The notes beneath the pieces are model-generated. The model saw only the letters and a program-made list of their open reading frames with translations. It did not search any database and was not told the DNA's origin. A DNA stretch of 64,000 bases, from the NCBI RefSeq assembly GCF_905220565.1, contig NC_059401.1, forward strand, positions 6,969,001 through 7,033,000. Reading direction: 5' to 3'. This DNA is from Melitaea cinxia. Its lineage: Eukaryota; Arthropoda; Insecta; Lepidoptera; Nymphalidae. Positions 30,501 through 38,088 of the stretch are shown here, piece after piece (position 1 is the first letter of the stretch; every line of letters starts with the position of its first letter). Position numbers and translations under genes: made by a program.

Positions 30501-33500
30501 CACAATTCTTTAGCTGGGGTCCACGAAAATTTATGCCCACAACCTTCAGCCGATTTTTTTTTCCCTGGAGTCGATTATTTTATGGACTTATGGAAAGGCT
30601 GACATATAAAAAGGTCAGCAGAAATATAATCCGGATATTGCCCTGGATTATTTATCTTATGGAACTCTGAAACGGTAGACCCGAAAAAAGTTCAGCTGAA
30701 AAGCTTCATTCCTTTATGACCTTTCCGTTAATTCATGGGGCGGCAAATCAAAATGTCCAATGTAGCTACAAGTGTTTTAGACGAATATTGTTAACAAAAG
30801 ACTGGACAATTCAATTTCATGTGGGAATATGGAGATAAAAAGTAGCGTATGGGTTGTTCTGGATCTCAATTAATCTTCGTAGCAAACTTTATTAAAGTCT
30901 GTTCAGTAGTTTTTACGTTAAAACGAAACATACTGTAATCCATCTTCAAAAAATTTCTCCATTATAATATTAAGAGGATTATAATTACTATTTTATTATA
31001 TCCCTCCTAATATATCGCTTCTAATTCACTATACCTCGAATATTAATTTCAGTCATTATTCCTGTATCGAGTGGCGGCACATGTGGTGATTGCGTTGATC
31101 TTTGGATATTTATACTCGGGAGTGGGTAGCGAGGCCAGCAGTGTCCTTGGAAACTATGTGTACTTATACGGCTCTATGTTGCTCGTGGTATACACCGGAA
31201 AGATGTCTGTTACGCTATCATGTAAGTTTCGGTTGAAATTAATTAAAAAAAAAACTATTGTTATTTATTATGGTAGGTTTTTATTTTTTATAAATCAAAA
31301 AAAAAAACCCTAAACACTATAATTTTTATCAATTCGGATCGACTTTAATAATACTACTTAAAATAATGAAACTATATATATCTAACTATTGTCACTAAAA
31401 ATTCTCTTCTGATTAAGGTATGTTAATACTCTTCAGCCTATAATATCCCACTACTGGGCATAGACCTCATTCCCCATGTAGGGGAAGGATCAGAGCTTAA
31501 TCCACCACGCTGCTCCAATGCGGATTGGCGGATATATTCCCTAGTATGAGTAATGATCGCTATCAGGTGTACATGATTACAACCGGGACCGACGGCTTAA
31601 CGTGCTCTCCGAGGCACAGTGGGGAGACCCACAAGGACTGCACAAACACCCAGACTATGGCAAACACCTGTATGGCCAATACAAATGTTTGTCATGTGCG
31701 GGGATCGAACCCGCAACCGCCAGTGCAACCGGCACAATCCATGGCTGTGATCGTTGCGCCAACGCGGCGTCAAGGTATGTTAATATCTATCAATAATCAG
31801 AACTAAAAACAAAATGATCCCACTAAATTGCACTAGAGTAGAAGACATGAGGAAATATCTTGATATATGACAGTTCTCATGAAGTGTGGTGTTCCTGTGG
31901 TGAGTGAGTTAGCCAGAGCTTCTGTGGAGAGTATTGAAGGTGTCCAGACTACGGTATCCGCTTACAATCAGACGAACCACGCGCTTGTAAGCCATATATA
32001 GGTATAAAATTATCATAGTGATATAAAAAAACTACAAGTTAGAAATTTTTCAAATATAAGTATTATGCTATTTTAAGTATTCAAAAATAAAATAGTATAG
32101 TAGAAGTAGCATAAAGTACTTATTGAAAATAAATAGATATTTTATTTAATAATTCGTTAAGATTATATATTTTTATTTTATTTTCAGTTCCCCTGGAGAT
32201 GGATATACTAAAAGGCGAATATTTTAATCGTTGGTATAGTTTGGGGCCTTACATATTTTCAGTATTAGCAGTTGAATTACCGTTTCAGGTATAACATTTA
32301 CTTTTATTCAAAACAAAATTAAATTAAAATAAAAACAAATTATTTATATTATATTTTTATTCGGTCACCAACCCGCCTGCCCAGCGTGGTGACTATTGGC
32401 AAAACACACTAGTTCACGCCATTTTTGGCTCGAACTTTTAGAGGTCTATGTCGAGCAGTGGACTGCGATAGGCAGAAGTGATGATGAGTGATATTTTAAT
32501 TGAACTTAGTTCTTGTCAAGATTAAAAAACTTTATCATGATTTTTTTAGTGTAAAACAAATTGAAAATACAGAATGGATACAAAGGCGACCCAGCTACCA
32601 CGTCAGACCATCATAGGGCGAATACGAATGAAAGAAATTAAATAGACACTTGTAGTACATAACATTTCTTACAGAAAATTTCTCAACTAGAAGCAGAATT
32701 TCAGATCATATTATATATTACTCTAGCTGACTCCCCAAACGTTGTTTTGGTAAATATGTTATTAACCCCCCTTAATCCCAACTGTAACATAGGGGTACGA
32801 AAAATAGATATTGGCCGATTCTCAGACCTACCCGACATGCACATAAAATTTTATAAAAATCGGTCCAGCCGTTTTGGAGGAGTATTTTAACTAACATAGT
32901 GACACGAGAGTTTTATATATAAGAGTTGTATCAAAAAGTACTGCTTCTATTTAATTGATTCTTTGAAAATAACTTAGAAATAGTATTCACATTATAGCAT
33001 ATGTGGTTAAATTTAATTCCTTCCGACTACTATTAGTACATAGCGTTATGCGTTCTACATATATTTTACTTTGATTTCTATTTTCTAGGTACTCAGAAAA
33101 CTATACACATCACAAAAGTTTTCGTATTTGTATATTAATATTTATTATGTTTACAGATGATATCATGTGTGTCATACGTAATATTATCATACTGGTTGAC
33201 TGACAACCCGCTTGAACCAACGCGGGCCACGTTATTCCTCGCTACTATAGTCGCTACTTCGCTCTGCGCACAAGCATGGGGGTACTTTATAGGGTCTACG
33301 ACACCCACAAAGGTAAACAATAATAATATTATAAATGTGTGGTAAATACAGATACCCTGTGCCGGGATCGAACCCACAACCGCCAACGCAACAGTAATAA
33401 GCCAGCGCCGTGACAGTATATAAACAAGTAGTCCAAAAATTACTAAGCTGAATGCAATTAAAAAGGTCACAGCAGGAAATATCCTGTTCAATTTCTTGAG

Positions 33501-34872
33501 TCGACCGGGGAAGTACTCTCAAATAGAGTGTCATGTTTTTGGTGTTGCTGGCGTTCGTAGAAAACGATAATGCAACTTGATATTATTATTTATTCAATAC
33601 TTTATTGTACATTTTAAAATTGCATGAGATAAAATTACAATACACAAACTTAACAAATACAAATGCGGTCTTGTCACTAATAGTGATTTCGAAGACAAAG
33701 CGTGTCTATAAAGAAATTATTGGTAGCGTCACAGTGCTTCATAGTTAATTTTTTTTTTTTTTTTTATTAAATATATTGTTCAATATATCTTGAATAGCAC
33801 AAAACGACTTATACATTATTCAAGATCATATTTTCTTAAGAATAAGAACTTACCAATTTGGTTAAAAAAAATTCATAAAAAATTACAAATTTTTATATTT
33901 CAGATTGCAGTTTTCGTGGGGCCAGTGCTTGCCTGCCTGTTTTCTGTATTTGGTTTTTGTTTATCGCTAAGAGACACGCCTTACAGTTTCCGCTGGCTCC
34001 ATCACATCTCTTACTTTAGAGCTGGATTTCATATCGCAGTGCATTCAATATACGGTTTTAATAGAACAAAAATGCACTGCGCTAAAGGTAAATAATTTAT
34101 TATATAACATATCGATGTAATTACTTTATGGTATTTATTTCCTTCAATAGTAATTAAATGCTGATTATACAATTATAAAATCATTTGAACAATATTAAAT
34201 GTAGTAGTTATTTGAGGACAGTTGATTGATTCATGTAATTTATGGCTTGACGATATAAAAACAGACATTTATACTCTTTAGAACGTAATTTATGTATGTT
34301 TTATAAATTTTATATTTTTTTAAAGTAGTACTTTATGACGAGGTTTGAAATTGCGTCCAATTAAGGCTTTTTACACATGTGACATTCAATATCTGTGTTC
34401 TGTAAAATTATGTAACTTATAAAATCGACATCTTTAAAATTAATATTTAAATAAACTATACTAATAATATACGCGATAAATAACTGTCTCATTATAAAAT
34501 TATATGACGTATACAATCTGTATAGTACAAAGATACCGCGAAGACTGTTTCCTTAAAGGCCTCGTTGTTCTAAAAGGTTTCTTTATTATTGATGATATGA
34601 TACATAAGACATAGCTTTACAAGTCGTAGGAACTAATAAAAACCCATTAATTTCTATAAGCATAGAAACATTACGAGAGTGAAAACTTACCTTTTCTTTC
34701 TTTTTTTTTTCTTTCAGAATATTGCCACTACATAACACCAAACAAATTCCTCGTAGAAATGGACATAGCCACAATAGACGTCGGTGCTAATATGGCCATT
34801 GTACTCGCTACCACCGTGTTGATGCATGTACTGACGTGCACTGCTCTCTGGTATCGACTCAACAAGAGGTGA
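947..34872 (+). CDS. ABCG-subfamily half-transporter, gene 1 (complete, 12 coding exons)
   Basis: An ATP-driven membrane exporter half-molecule, expected to dimerise. The coding exons are 947-1091, 22136-22253, 22818-23010, 23641-23786, 24379-24617, 29574-29711, 30031-30170, 31053-31221, 32188-32288, 33157-33312, 33904-34087 and 34718-34872. They total 1884 nt, or 627 residues plus stop, the normal length for an ABCG half-transporter. All introns are GT-AG and phases match throughout. The ATPase domain (about 30-280) shows Walker A GPSGAGKT 71-78, Q-loop Q119, signature LSGGQ 173-177, Walker B with catalytic E198, D-loop after 202 and H-loop H230. After a linker come about six membrane spans: 380-397, 404-424, 447-470, 486-509, 516-535 and 602-621. 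The last external loop has a glycosylation sequon at N568 and the cysteine pair C574/C579. It resembles the ABCG1/ABCG4-like group of insects. The substrate is unknown. All catalytic residues are intact, so it should be active. Confidence 0.95.
1246..1492 (+). repeat. LINE 3'-end-like dispersed repeat, family C
   Basis: Starts ACTAGGTCGGTAAACAAG and ends near CTGCTGTGCC. Related copies lie at 9797, 10121, 23283 and, reversed, 47764. They share the segment 'GCAACACCAGAAGCATC' and a block ending in TGAGCAGGATAT. The reverse complement ends in 'GTTTGCCGACCTAGT', like the tail of the LINE fragment at 50,283. Confidence 0.65.
1681..1760 (-). repeat. SINE family A fragment
   Basis: A degraded reverse copy of the segment '...TCCACCACGCTGCTCC...GGCGGATATATTCCC', recognisable from GGGAATATATCTGCC at about 1693. 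Confidence 0.5.
2136..2331 (+). mobile_element. short non-autonomous Helitron-like element
   Basis: Begins TCCTACTAATATTATAAA, continues with a GTATGTATGT run and 'ACTGAACCGATTTT', and ends CTAG followed by T. TC...CTAGT ends and insertion between A and T are Helitron hallmarks, and this opening is common in butterfly and moth genomes. Confidence 0.55.
2991..3222 (+). repeat. family D repeat ('GACTTCAATTACATCGAC' type), partial
   Basis: Contains 'TAGGTAGACGAAAAAGTAG', 'AAATACGCATTATTAG' and the closing AAGTCGGCTAAAAA. Full copies occur at 20681, 22394, 49300 and 54382. Confidence 0.6.
3487..3800 (-). repeat. family D repeat with internal TA microsatellite
   Basis: A reverse copy that starts AACCGACTTCAAAAAAGGA and ends near 'GATGTAATTGATGTCG'. 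A TA dinucleotide run fills about 3528-3566. Confidence 0.65.
4013..4294 (-). repeat. tRNA-derived SINE, family A
   Basis: On the minus strand it would start with a tRNA-like head whose B-box is seen reversed as 'CATCGAACCC', and end in the tail AGGCTGAAG (seen as CTTCAGCC at 4013). No target duplication is visible, so it is old. Confidence 0.65.
6482..6720 (+). repeat. family D repeat
   Basis: Starts 'ACCGACTTCAATTACATCGA' and ends 'TTTTTTGAAGTCGATTAAAA', with the 'TTCATAAACGACGAAGTTAT' core shared with 22394. Confidence 0.65.
8945..9145. other. GC-richer unexplained patch in intron 1
   Basis: About 200 bases clearly richer in G and C than their surroundings. A 62-codon minus-strand ORF (8949-9137) has no recognisable domain. 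It could be an eroded mobile-element piece. I could not match it to another copy in this window. Confidence 0.3.
9797..10068 (+). repeat. family C repeat (LINE 3'-end-like)
   Basis: Matches 23283-23566 in order: GGTCAGCAAACA, CTCACCTGATGATAAGCGA, GCAACACCAGAAGCATTA, and a terminal TGAGCAGGATAT block. It is moderately diverged. Confidence 0.65.
10121..10393 (+). repeat. family C repeat, second tandemly placed copy
   Basis: The same family as the copy just upstream and in the same orientation, separated by about 50 bp. It ends CTGCTGTTCCCCAACTCAG. Confidence 0.65.
10711..11025 (+). mobile_element. non-autonomous Helitron, 315 bp
   Basis: TC at 10711 is preceded by A. CTAG ends at 11025 and is followed by T. 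The body includes 'AAAATTCTCGTGTCGCGGTG', 'TTTTGTGTGCATATTGGG' and the 3' segment 'ATAACGTTTGCCGAGTCGGC'. It is closely related to the copy at 63394-63711. Confidence 0.7.
11386..11690 (+). repeat. SINE-like repeat, family B
   Basis: Contains 'GTGTCGTAAGAGGCGACTAA', 'GGTCACCAACCCGCCTGCCC' and the closing 'CAGTGGACTGCGATAGGCTG' then AAGTGATGATGATG. Related copies lie at 24718, 36341 (reverse), 42763 (reverse), 60817 (reverse) and 62440. Confidence 0.75.
11896..11987 (-). repeat. SINE family A fragment
   Basis: Only the tail half is present (CCCACTGCTGAGTATAGGCC to ACGCTGCTCC). The tRNA-like head is missing. Confidence 0.6.
12397..12569 (+). repeat. SINE family B, 3' half
   Basis: Matches the family B 3' half from the CTTCGGTGCGAC segment to 'GTGGACTGTATAGGCTGAA'. 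It starts with a small local duplication of 'GAAGACGTCC'-like units. Confidence 0.65.
12929..13010 (+). repeat. family D repeat, 5' part interrupted by a LINE
   Basis: Starts 'AACCGACTTCAATTACATCG' and breaks off at TATTAGAGATAAC (12998-13010). The same sequence, one T longer, recurs at 13561-13574, where the repeat resumes. Confidence 0.65.
13011..13560 (-). mobile_element. R1-clade LINE fragment (ORF2 C-terminus and 3' end), dead
   Basis: About 550 GC-rich bases. On the minus strand they translate, with one stop, to LTTVLGGDLSLPNVITAMI, then a segment with VSFCETVMSQKENDERMRE and a run of arginines. This is the pattern at the end of R1-type (TRAS/SART-like) LINE polyproteins. It is truncated at the 5' side and flanked by an almost perfect 13-14 bp target duplication (12998-13010 and 13561-13574). 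A stop in place of the tryptophan usual in this motif shows it is inactive. Confidence 0.65.
17658..17939 (+). other. 93-codon ORF in a GC-richer patch, unrecognised
   Basis: Encodes a basic, cysteine-poor hypothetical protein with no signal peptide, membrane span or known motif. The surroundings (17,560-17,900) are less AT-rich than the intron average. No promoter or splice structure can be argued. It could be a regulatory block, an alternative 5' exon of gene 1, or chance. Confidence 0.2.
19150..19302 (+). repeat. diverged SINE family B copy
   Basis: Ends 'CCAGCAGTGGACTGCAATAG' followed by GTTGAACTGAGTGACTGACTG. It resembles the copies at 53672 and 59222, which share 'GCGGAAAACCGGGA' and the GACTGACTG tail, so these three form a sub-family. 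Confidence 0.6.
20681..21125 (+). repeat. family D repeat, long copy
   Basis: Opens TGTGTTTGCATGCAAACG and 'GACTTCAATTATATCGACC'. Contains two internal 'GTCGACGAAAAAAT'-type blocks and closes 'CGAATTGAGAACCTCC' then AAGTCGATTAA. Confidence 0.65.
21552..21600 (-). repeat. Helitron-like 3' end fragment
   Basis: 'ACTAGCTAAACACGCAACTT' then CGTTCGCGTGG is the reverse of a common lepidopteran 3' end (CCACGCG...CTAGT). Only the end is clear. Confidence 0.4.
21727..21960. repeat. TTATA-rich low-complexity tract
   Basis: About 230 bases of irregular TTATA, TATTA and TTATT units, an expanded imperfect microsatellite ending about 170 bp before gene 1 exon 2. Confidence 0.8.
22136..22253 (+). CDS. gene 1 coding exon 2 (Walker A)
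   Basis: 118 nt, entering in phase 1 and leaving in phase 2. Encodes residues 49-87 plus two bases of codon 88, including Walker A GPSGAGKTT and the following LLNILAG helix. The acceptor is TTTTTCCAG and the donor GTAAGA. Gene 2 has an exon of identical length and phase at 58528. Confidence 0.95.
22394..22672 (+). repeat. family D repeat, short complete copy
   Basis: In gene 1 intron 2. Opens TTGTGTTTGCTAGCAAACG and 'ACCGACTTCAATTACATCGA' and closes CCTCCTACTTTTTTAAAGTC and GGTTAAAAAA. Confidence 0.7.
22818..23010 (+). CDS. gene 1 coding exon 3 (Q-loop)
   Basis: 193 nt, residues 88-152. Contains the ABCG beta-strand segment GEITVNG and the Q-loop region FIRQDDDLRMHLTVYESM, with Q119. The donor is GTAAGA at 23011. 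Confidence 0.95.
23283..23566 (+). repeat. family C repeat, best-preserved copy
   Basis: In gene 1 intron 3, ending 75 bp before exon 4. Starts CACTAGGTCGGCAAACAAGC, includes GCTCACCTGATGGTAAGCGA, and ends CTGTGCCCTACCTCAGTTA. Confidence 0.7.
23641..23786 (+). CDS. gene 1 coding exon 4 (signature and Walker B)
   Basis: 146 nt, residues 153-200 plus two bases. It carries the ABC signature LSGGQKRRLAVALELL and Walker B LLFLDEPT with catalytic glutamate 198. The signature has Q at its fifth position and K next; many ABCG proteins have E/Q there, so this is normal. Confidence 0.95.
24379..24617 (+). CDS. gene 1 coding exon 5 (D-loop, H-loop)
   Basis: 239 nt, residues 201-280. Completes TTGLDSSSS (D-loop) and holds the H-loop segment TTIHQPSALVFDKID with H230. 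It ends in NPADF, the conserved ABCG motif just after the ATPase domain. The donor is GTGAGT. Confidence 0.95.
24718..25016 (+). repeat. SINE family B, near full length
   Basis: In gene 1 intron 5, 100 bp after exon 5. Contains all family B blocks from 'GTGTCGTAAGAGGCGACTAA' to 'GTGGACTGCGATAGGCTGAA'. Confidence 0.75.
25583..25735 (-). repeat. unclassified mobile-element end (Helitron-like)
   Basis: 'ACTAGATGTGCCCCGCGGCTT' without its last base reads, reversed, as a GC-rich 3' terminus in CTAGT. The body includes 'ATCGGACCAGCAGTTCCTGA', a phrase seen in many lepidopteran elements. Confidence 0.4.
26433..26552 (-). repeat. Helitron-like fragment
   Basis: Reversed 3' end 'AACTAGCTGACTCC' resembles the CTAG ends at 32723 and 11025. 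The remainder is diverged. Confidence 0.4.
26678..26713. repeat. perfect 16-bp hairpin, 4-nt loop
   Basis: Arms 26678-26693 (ATCTCAATACAGTAAT) and 26698-26713 are exact reverse complements around GTTT. Its role is unknown. Confidence 0.85.
27280..27452 (+). mobile_element. Helitron-like element, degraded
   Basis: Ends 'CGCGGAAGGAAAGCTAGT', the usual 3' terminus of the family at 2136. The 5' end is eroded near a TTTGTTTG run. Confidence 0.45.
27846..28129 (-). other. minus-strand ORF ending in a splice donor, possible nested exon
   Basis: 94 codons from an ATG at 28129 run straight into AC|GTAAGT, a strong donor at 27845. The predicted peptide is lysine- and leucine-rich, basic at the N-terminus and mostly helical in character. 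I do not recognise it. No partner exon on the minus strand could be identified. It may be a nested gene in intron 5, an element-derived exon, or chance. Confidence 0.25.
28672..28721. repeat. interrupted palindrome
   Basis: CTGATCATCCT at 28672-28682 pairs exactly with AGGATGATCAG at 28711-28721. The spacer itself contains GATTATAGATATAATC, a smaller palindrome, so the whole can form a cruciform. Confidence 0.7.
29574..29711 (+). CDS. gene 1 coding exon 6 (linker)
   Basis: 138 nt, residues 281-326. Starts with LMEVASGEYE, the ABCG motif that follows NPADF, then runs through the variable hydrophilic linker between ATPase and membrane domains. Acceptor TTGTTTTCAG, donor GTAAGT. Confidence 0.93.
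29866..29904. repeat. perfect 17-bp hairpin, 5-nt loop
   Basis: Arms 29866-29882 and 29888-29904 are exact complements with loop TGATT, in gene 1 intron 6, 126 bp before exon 7. Confidence 0.85.
30031..30170 (+). CDS. gene 1 coding exon 7 (linker to membrane domain)
   Basis: 140 nt, residues 327-373. A lysine-rich linker followed by the amphipathic connecting segment LKQTWILLYRNYLITTRN, typical of ABCG just before the first membrane span. The donor is GTAAGT. Confidence 0.93.
30424..30720. repeat. possible non-autonomous hAT-type remnant
   Basis: The phrases 'TTCCCAAAGTGGTCCAAGTG' and GGGGTCCACGAAAATTTA are reminiscent of hAT-derived repeats, with short ORFs in both directions that look spurious. 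No terminal inverted repeat or 8-bp duplication was found. It lies in gene 1 intron 7. Confidence 0.3.
31053..31221 (+). CDS. gene 1 coding exon 8 (membrane spans 1-2)
   Basis: 169 nt, residues 374-429. Two hydrophobic stretches, about 380-397 and 404-424, separated by a short loop (GVGSEASS). This matches the ABCG TM1-TM2 hairpin. The donor is GTAAGT. Confidence 0.93.
31429..31771 (-). mobile_element. full-length tRNA-derived SINE, family A, with perfect TSD
   Basis: 343 bp in gene 1 intron 8, flanked by identical AAGGTATGTTAATA at 31415-31428 and 31772-31785. On the minus strand it starts with 'GCGTTGGCGCAACG' (A-box-like) and 'GGTTCGATCC' (B-box), and ends in AGGCTGAAG. A retrotransposed copy made by a LINE machinery. 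There is no poly(A) tail. Confidence 0.88.
31879..31992 (-). repeat. family C fragment
   Basis: Reverse partial copy ('GTGTTCCTGTGGTGAGTGAG' to the CGCTTGTAAG segment). Confidence 0.45.
32188..32288 (+). CDS. gene 1 coding exon 9 (coupling region, start of span 3)
   Basis: 101 nt, residues 430-463. Starts FPLEMDILKGEYFNRWYS, the ABCG segment with a conserved acidic residue and YF-RWYS, then enters the third hydrophobic span (YIFSVLAVELPFQ). The donor is GTATAA, weaker than the others. Confidence 0.92.
32361..32490 (+). repeat. SINE family B, 3' end only
   Basis: In gene 1 intron 9. From CGGTCACCAACCCGCCTGCC to 'GGACTGCGATAGGCAGAAG' then TGATGATG. It is 5' truncated. Confidence 0.7.
32723..32924 (-). 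mobile_element. short Helitron, same family as 10711
   Basis: On the minus strand it opens TCTTATATATAAAACTCTCG and closes 'AACGTTTGGGGAGTCAGCTA' then G. In gene 1 intron 9. Confidence 0.6.
33157..33312 (+). CDS. gene 1 coding exon 10 (spans 3-4)
   Basis: 156 nt, residues 464-515, phase 0 at both ends. Finishes span 3 and encodes span 4 (about 486-509), ending GYFIGSTTPTK. A tRNA-like SINE fragment begins about 35 bp after its donor. Confidence 0.92.
33345..33530 (-). repeat. composite: tRNA-like SINE head plus family C tail
   Basis: On the minus strand 'GTTGGCGGTTGTGGGTTCGA' then TCCCGGCACA is a tRNA-like B-box region. Nearer the high end the reversed phrase 'CACAGCAGGAAATATCCTG' is the family C end. 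It starts 32 bp after gene 1 exon 10. Confidence 0.5.
33904..34087 (+). CDS. gene 1 coding exon 11 (span 5, external loop)
   Basis: 184 nt, residues 516-576. Encodes span 5, the conserved WLHHISYFRAGFH region, and the start of the large external loop with sequon NRT at 568 and C574. The donor is GTAAAT. Confidence 0.93.
34718..34872 (+). CDS. gene 1 coding exon 12 (span 6 and C-terminus)
   Basis: 155 nt, residues 577-627, then TGA at 34870. C579 would pair with C574 in the external loop, as is usual in ABCG proteins. Span 6 lies at about 602-621, and the protein ends in the short basic tail YRLNKR usual for the family. Confidence 0.94.
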
Positions 34873-35002
34873 ACAAAATAGGCCTTATTATAAACAAGTG
34901 ATGTGACCTAAAATATTTAATTTATCCTTAGTTTTTAATAATAATGTGATAAACCTCAATGAAAACGAATAATTATTATCTTTAGAGTATGTGGTTACAG
35001 GT

Positions 35003-35008
35003 AATAAA
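35003..35008 (+). terminator. candidate poly(A) signal of gene 1
   Basis: The first canonical AATAAA after the stop codon, 131 nt downstream, implying a 3' UTR of roughly 150 nt. A second AATAAA occurs at 35976-35981. Which one is used cannot be told from sequence. Confidence 0.5.
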
Positions 35009-36340
35009 CATAAGTATAGTATTTGTTTAAATTTTAAATATTAACTATTAATAAGTAAAATTATTTTGGCACGATATTAAATATAGTAACAATGTATAAT
35101 AAATAATAGCCATGTTGAAATAGGCGTTTTTTGCAATTTTAAAATTATACAAATCTGGAACGAAACAAAATTTCAACTTTTTTTTAAATTGATTACTGAT
35201 TGTATTAACTATTGAGATATAACAAAGGGACTTTACAGTGAGTATTATATAAATCAAAGATGCTAAAGAACCTTACCTTAGTTGCACGCGTTAAAATGAG
35301 TTCAATTATTTATTAAAGTAAGTATAATAAAAACGCATAATGCGTACTACCTACTGTCTCGATATTTTAAATTACAAATGGATTATATTTTTGGACCTTT
35401 TTGTATTTCCAAAGATAAAAACCATAGACATATGTAATTAGCAAATGAAAGTAATACAGAGAACGCGAAGAAGTTTTTAAAATAATTGAACATATTTCTG
35501 CTTAACATTTTCGCGTACATTTTTCACGAAGTTATTTAGTTTATAATTATCCATTCAAACCAAAACAAATTAAATCTTTACTTTTAAACGATGTGTTGAA
35601 TAGTATTTACTTTCTACATTCATATTAATTATAATCTACGTACTTACCTCTATGGTTTTAAAGCTTTATAGAATTTATTCAATTACCAGTAAGTAGGATA
35701 AGATTTAAATTATTGAAGTTTATTTTTTATTAATATTGAAACATGAACAATATGAAAATTTGTAATTGTTTCTTCATATTTTCTATATAATGTATACATG
35801 TGTCCCTGTACTCTTTTATATATTTATAATTATTTCTTCATATTTTTTGTATTATGTATTCACGTGTATCTGTCTGTATTGTACTGAAAGCAATTGAACA
35901 CTCTATGTACAAGTTCTTTAGATCGCGGGTCTGTTATGTAATTGATACGTTATTTGACAAATAGCTTCTGTGATTAATAAAATGTAAAACCCTGAAGACG
36001 AAACCAGAGAAATACAGATATTTTAATATAAAATGTTGCCTTAAATTTGATGTTTTTTTTATCCTTCCACTAAGAATTCATTAACAATAATATATTTTTG
36101 TGAAAAAAAATGTCTTTTATTATGCTCGAACAAAATTTAACGATAATGATTAATGTAGAGGGAAAAACATTCAACAAAGTGAAACATCGCGTGGACCATC
36201 AAGCTTAGGACATCACATGAGAAATATCAAAAACGTGCATGTACATAAACTCTATTAATTTGTATGTGGTTCAGTCATCTCATTGCTGGCATCATTACAG
36301 ACTTCTTTCTTTACCTAGAGAAGGGTAAATAATCGTTCAT

Positions 36341-36620
36341 CACATCATCATCATCACAGCAGCCTTACGCAGTCCACTACTGGACATAGGCCTCCACAAG
36401 TTCACGCCAAAAATGTCGTGAACTCGTGTGTTTTGCCCATAGTCACCACGCTGGGCAGGCGGGTTGGTGACCGCAGGGCTGGCTTTGTCGCACCGAAGAC
36501 GCTGCTGCCCGTCTTCGGCCTGTGTATTTCAAAGGCAGCAGTTAGGCAGCGGTCGGCTTTTTAAGTTCCGGTAGGTAGTAGTGGAACTGTGTTATGCCTT
36601 AGTCACCTCTTACGACACCT
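36341..36620 (-). repeat. SINE family B, reverse copy
   Basis: Starts CATCATCATCATCACAGCAG and carries 'GTCACCACGCTGGGCAGGCG' and 'TCACCTCTTACGACACC'. It lies in the intergenic region. Confidence 0.75.
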
Positions 36621-36969
36621 AATAATCTTTACGTACTACTTAAATTTTGTAAATGATGTAAGGTAATTTTTGATTATAAAAATATACTTTCTTTGTAAAA
36701 TTCATATACGTACAGTTGTTGAATTTCCAACCACTTTCTACTCGTCGTATTAATAATAATAATAATATACTTTATTGCACATTTAAACAAAGAACAAAAT
36801 AAGCGATACAAGCAATTATAATCACAACGCCAACTCTTCCAGACAACCTGATAATTAAAAGGAATAAATATTTCTTTGCAGATTTTTTGGTGATTTTTAA
36901 ATATAAACTATTAATATATATCGAACACATATAAACGTACATATATAAACCCCTACATATATAAACCCC

Positions 36970-36988
36970 TATATATATATATAAATAC

Positions 36989-37034
<46 letters not shown>
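36970..37034. repeat. TA dinucleotide microsatellite
   Basis: Two TA runs separated by 'AATACAATATT'. The second abuts the Helitron-like element that follows. Confidence 0.9.
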
Positions 37035-37036
<2 letters not shown>

Positions 37037-37186
37037 CTCGTGTCACAATGTTAGTTACAATACTCCTCCGAAACGACTGGACCGATTTTTATGAAATTTT
37101 GTGTGCATATCGGGTATGTCAGAATCGGCCAACATCTATTTTTCGTACCCCTAAGTTATAAGGGGGGGATTAAGTGGGTTAGCTAG
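37035..37186 (+). mobile_element. short Helitron-like element
   Basis: 'ATTCTCGTGTCACAATGTTA' through 'TTTTGTGTGCATATCGGG' to GTGGGTTAGCTAG, then T. Same family as 10711. The 5' TC lies in the TA run and cannot be placed. Confidence 0.55.
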
Positions 37187-37246
37187 TAGTAATATATAAT
37201 TATGAATTTCAATTAGACGAAATAAAACAAGGTTTTTTTCATTGAA

Positions 37247-37372
37247 GTAGCCGGCTAGAGAAAGGCCTCTTTCCCAACGTGCTCTCCGAGGCACGGTGAG
37301 GAAACCTACAAGAACTGATTTGTGCAGACAAACATCCAGACCACAGCAAACATCTGTATGGCCAATACAAAT
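37247..37372 (-). repeat. SINE family A fragment with internal deletion
   Basis: 'GGCCTCTTTCCCAACGTGCT' joins the tail of the family directly to its central CTCTCCGAGGCACGG block. Confidence 0.55.
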
Positions 37373-37386
37373 TCAATACGTTTTCA

Positions 37387-38088
37387 TTAATGACATCAGT
37401 AAATGCTTTTAGAACTCTAAATTTTATAATAAACGTTACGTATAGTGACTTAGGAATTATCATTGACAGTAAACTTCGGTTTAATATAGACCAAATCGCT
37501 AAACAGGGCTTTAAAATACTCGGCTTCGTCATGAGGAATTGCAAGGAATTTAAAAAATCGTCTACCATACTTACAATCTTCAACTCACTGGTGCGTAGTA
37601 GCCTGGAGTACTGCAGTGTTGTGTGGAACCCACACTATGACGTCTAAAAAAGCACTTCGAAAGCGTCCAAAAAAGAATCTTATGGCACTTGTCATTTAAA
37701 TATAATTTGGCTACAGTATTACCGTCTTACGAGGATCGACTGCGTCATTTCCACTTGAAGACACTTCATTCTAGACGAAAGCTGCTGGACGACTTGTTTC
37801 TGTACAAACTAATAAACGGACACATCGATGCTCCTTACTTATTGCATAAGACTAAAATGTGCCTAGAAGATTGCCCAGACTAAATAAGTATGTCCCATTT
37901 GCACAAAAGTTCGCGCGTAGTAACATAGAACGGTTTTCTCCGTTAAATAGAATTTTTGAAACGTATAACGCTATCCACAATTTAAAATCATCTGGTGAAA
38001 CTAGAAATTGCGATGAAGGAGATACGAGAAAGGATATAGCTCGAGCAGTGTCGATCATTCAGTATATAAATATTGAAAATACAACATA
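37387..38088 (+). pseudogene. LINE reverse-transcriptase C-terminal remnant (jockey/CR1-like), frameshifted
   Basis: Three frames together read as the end of a non-LTR ORF2. These are 37390-37646 (YSDLGIIIDSKLRFNIDQI, then a segment ending LEYCSVVWNPHYD), 37689-37883 (LPSYEDRLRHFHLKTLHSRR then KLLDDLFLYKLING) and 37859-38088 (PFAQKFARSNIERFSPLNRI). The V-LGI-D--L-F and S--EY-S-VW-P patterns are standard for the RT thumb/connection region of jockey- and CR1-type LINEs. At least two frameshifts and the missing catalytic domain make it dead. Confidence 0.75.

Noticed and set aside
33135..33534. Two minus-strand ORFs of 118 and 100 codons
   Set aside because: They are antisense to gene 1 exon 10 and the adjacent SINE fragment. 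They have no independent features.
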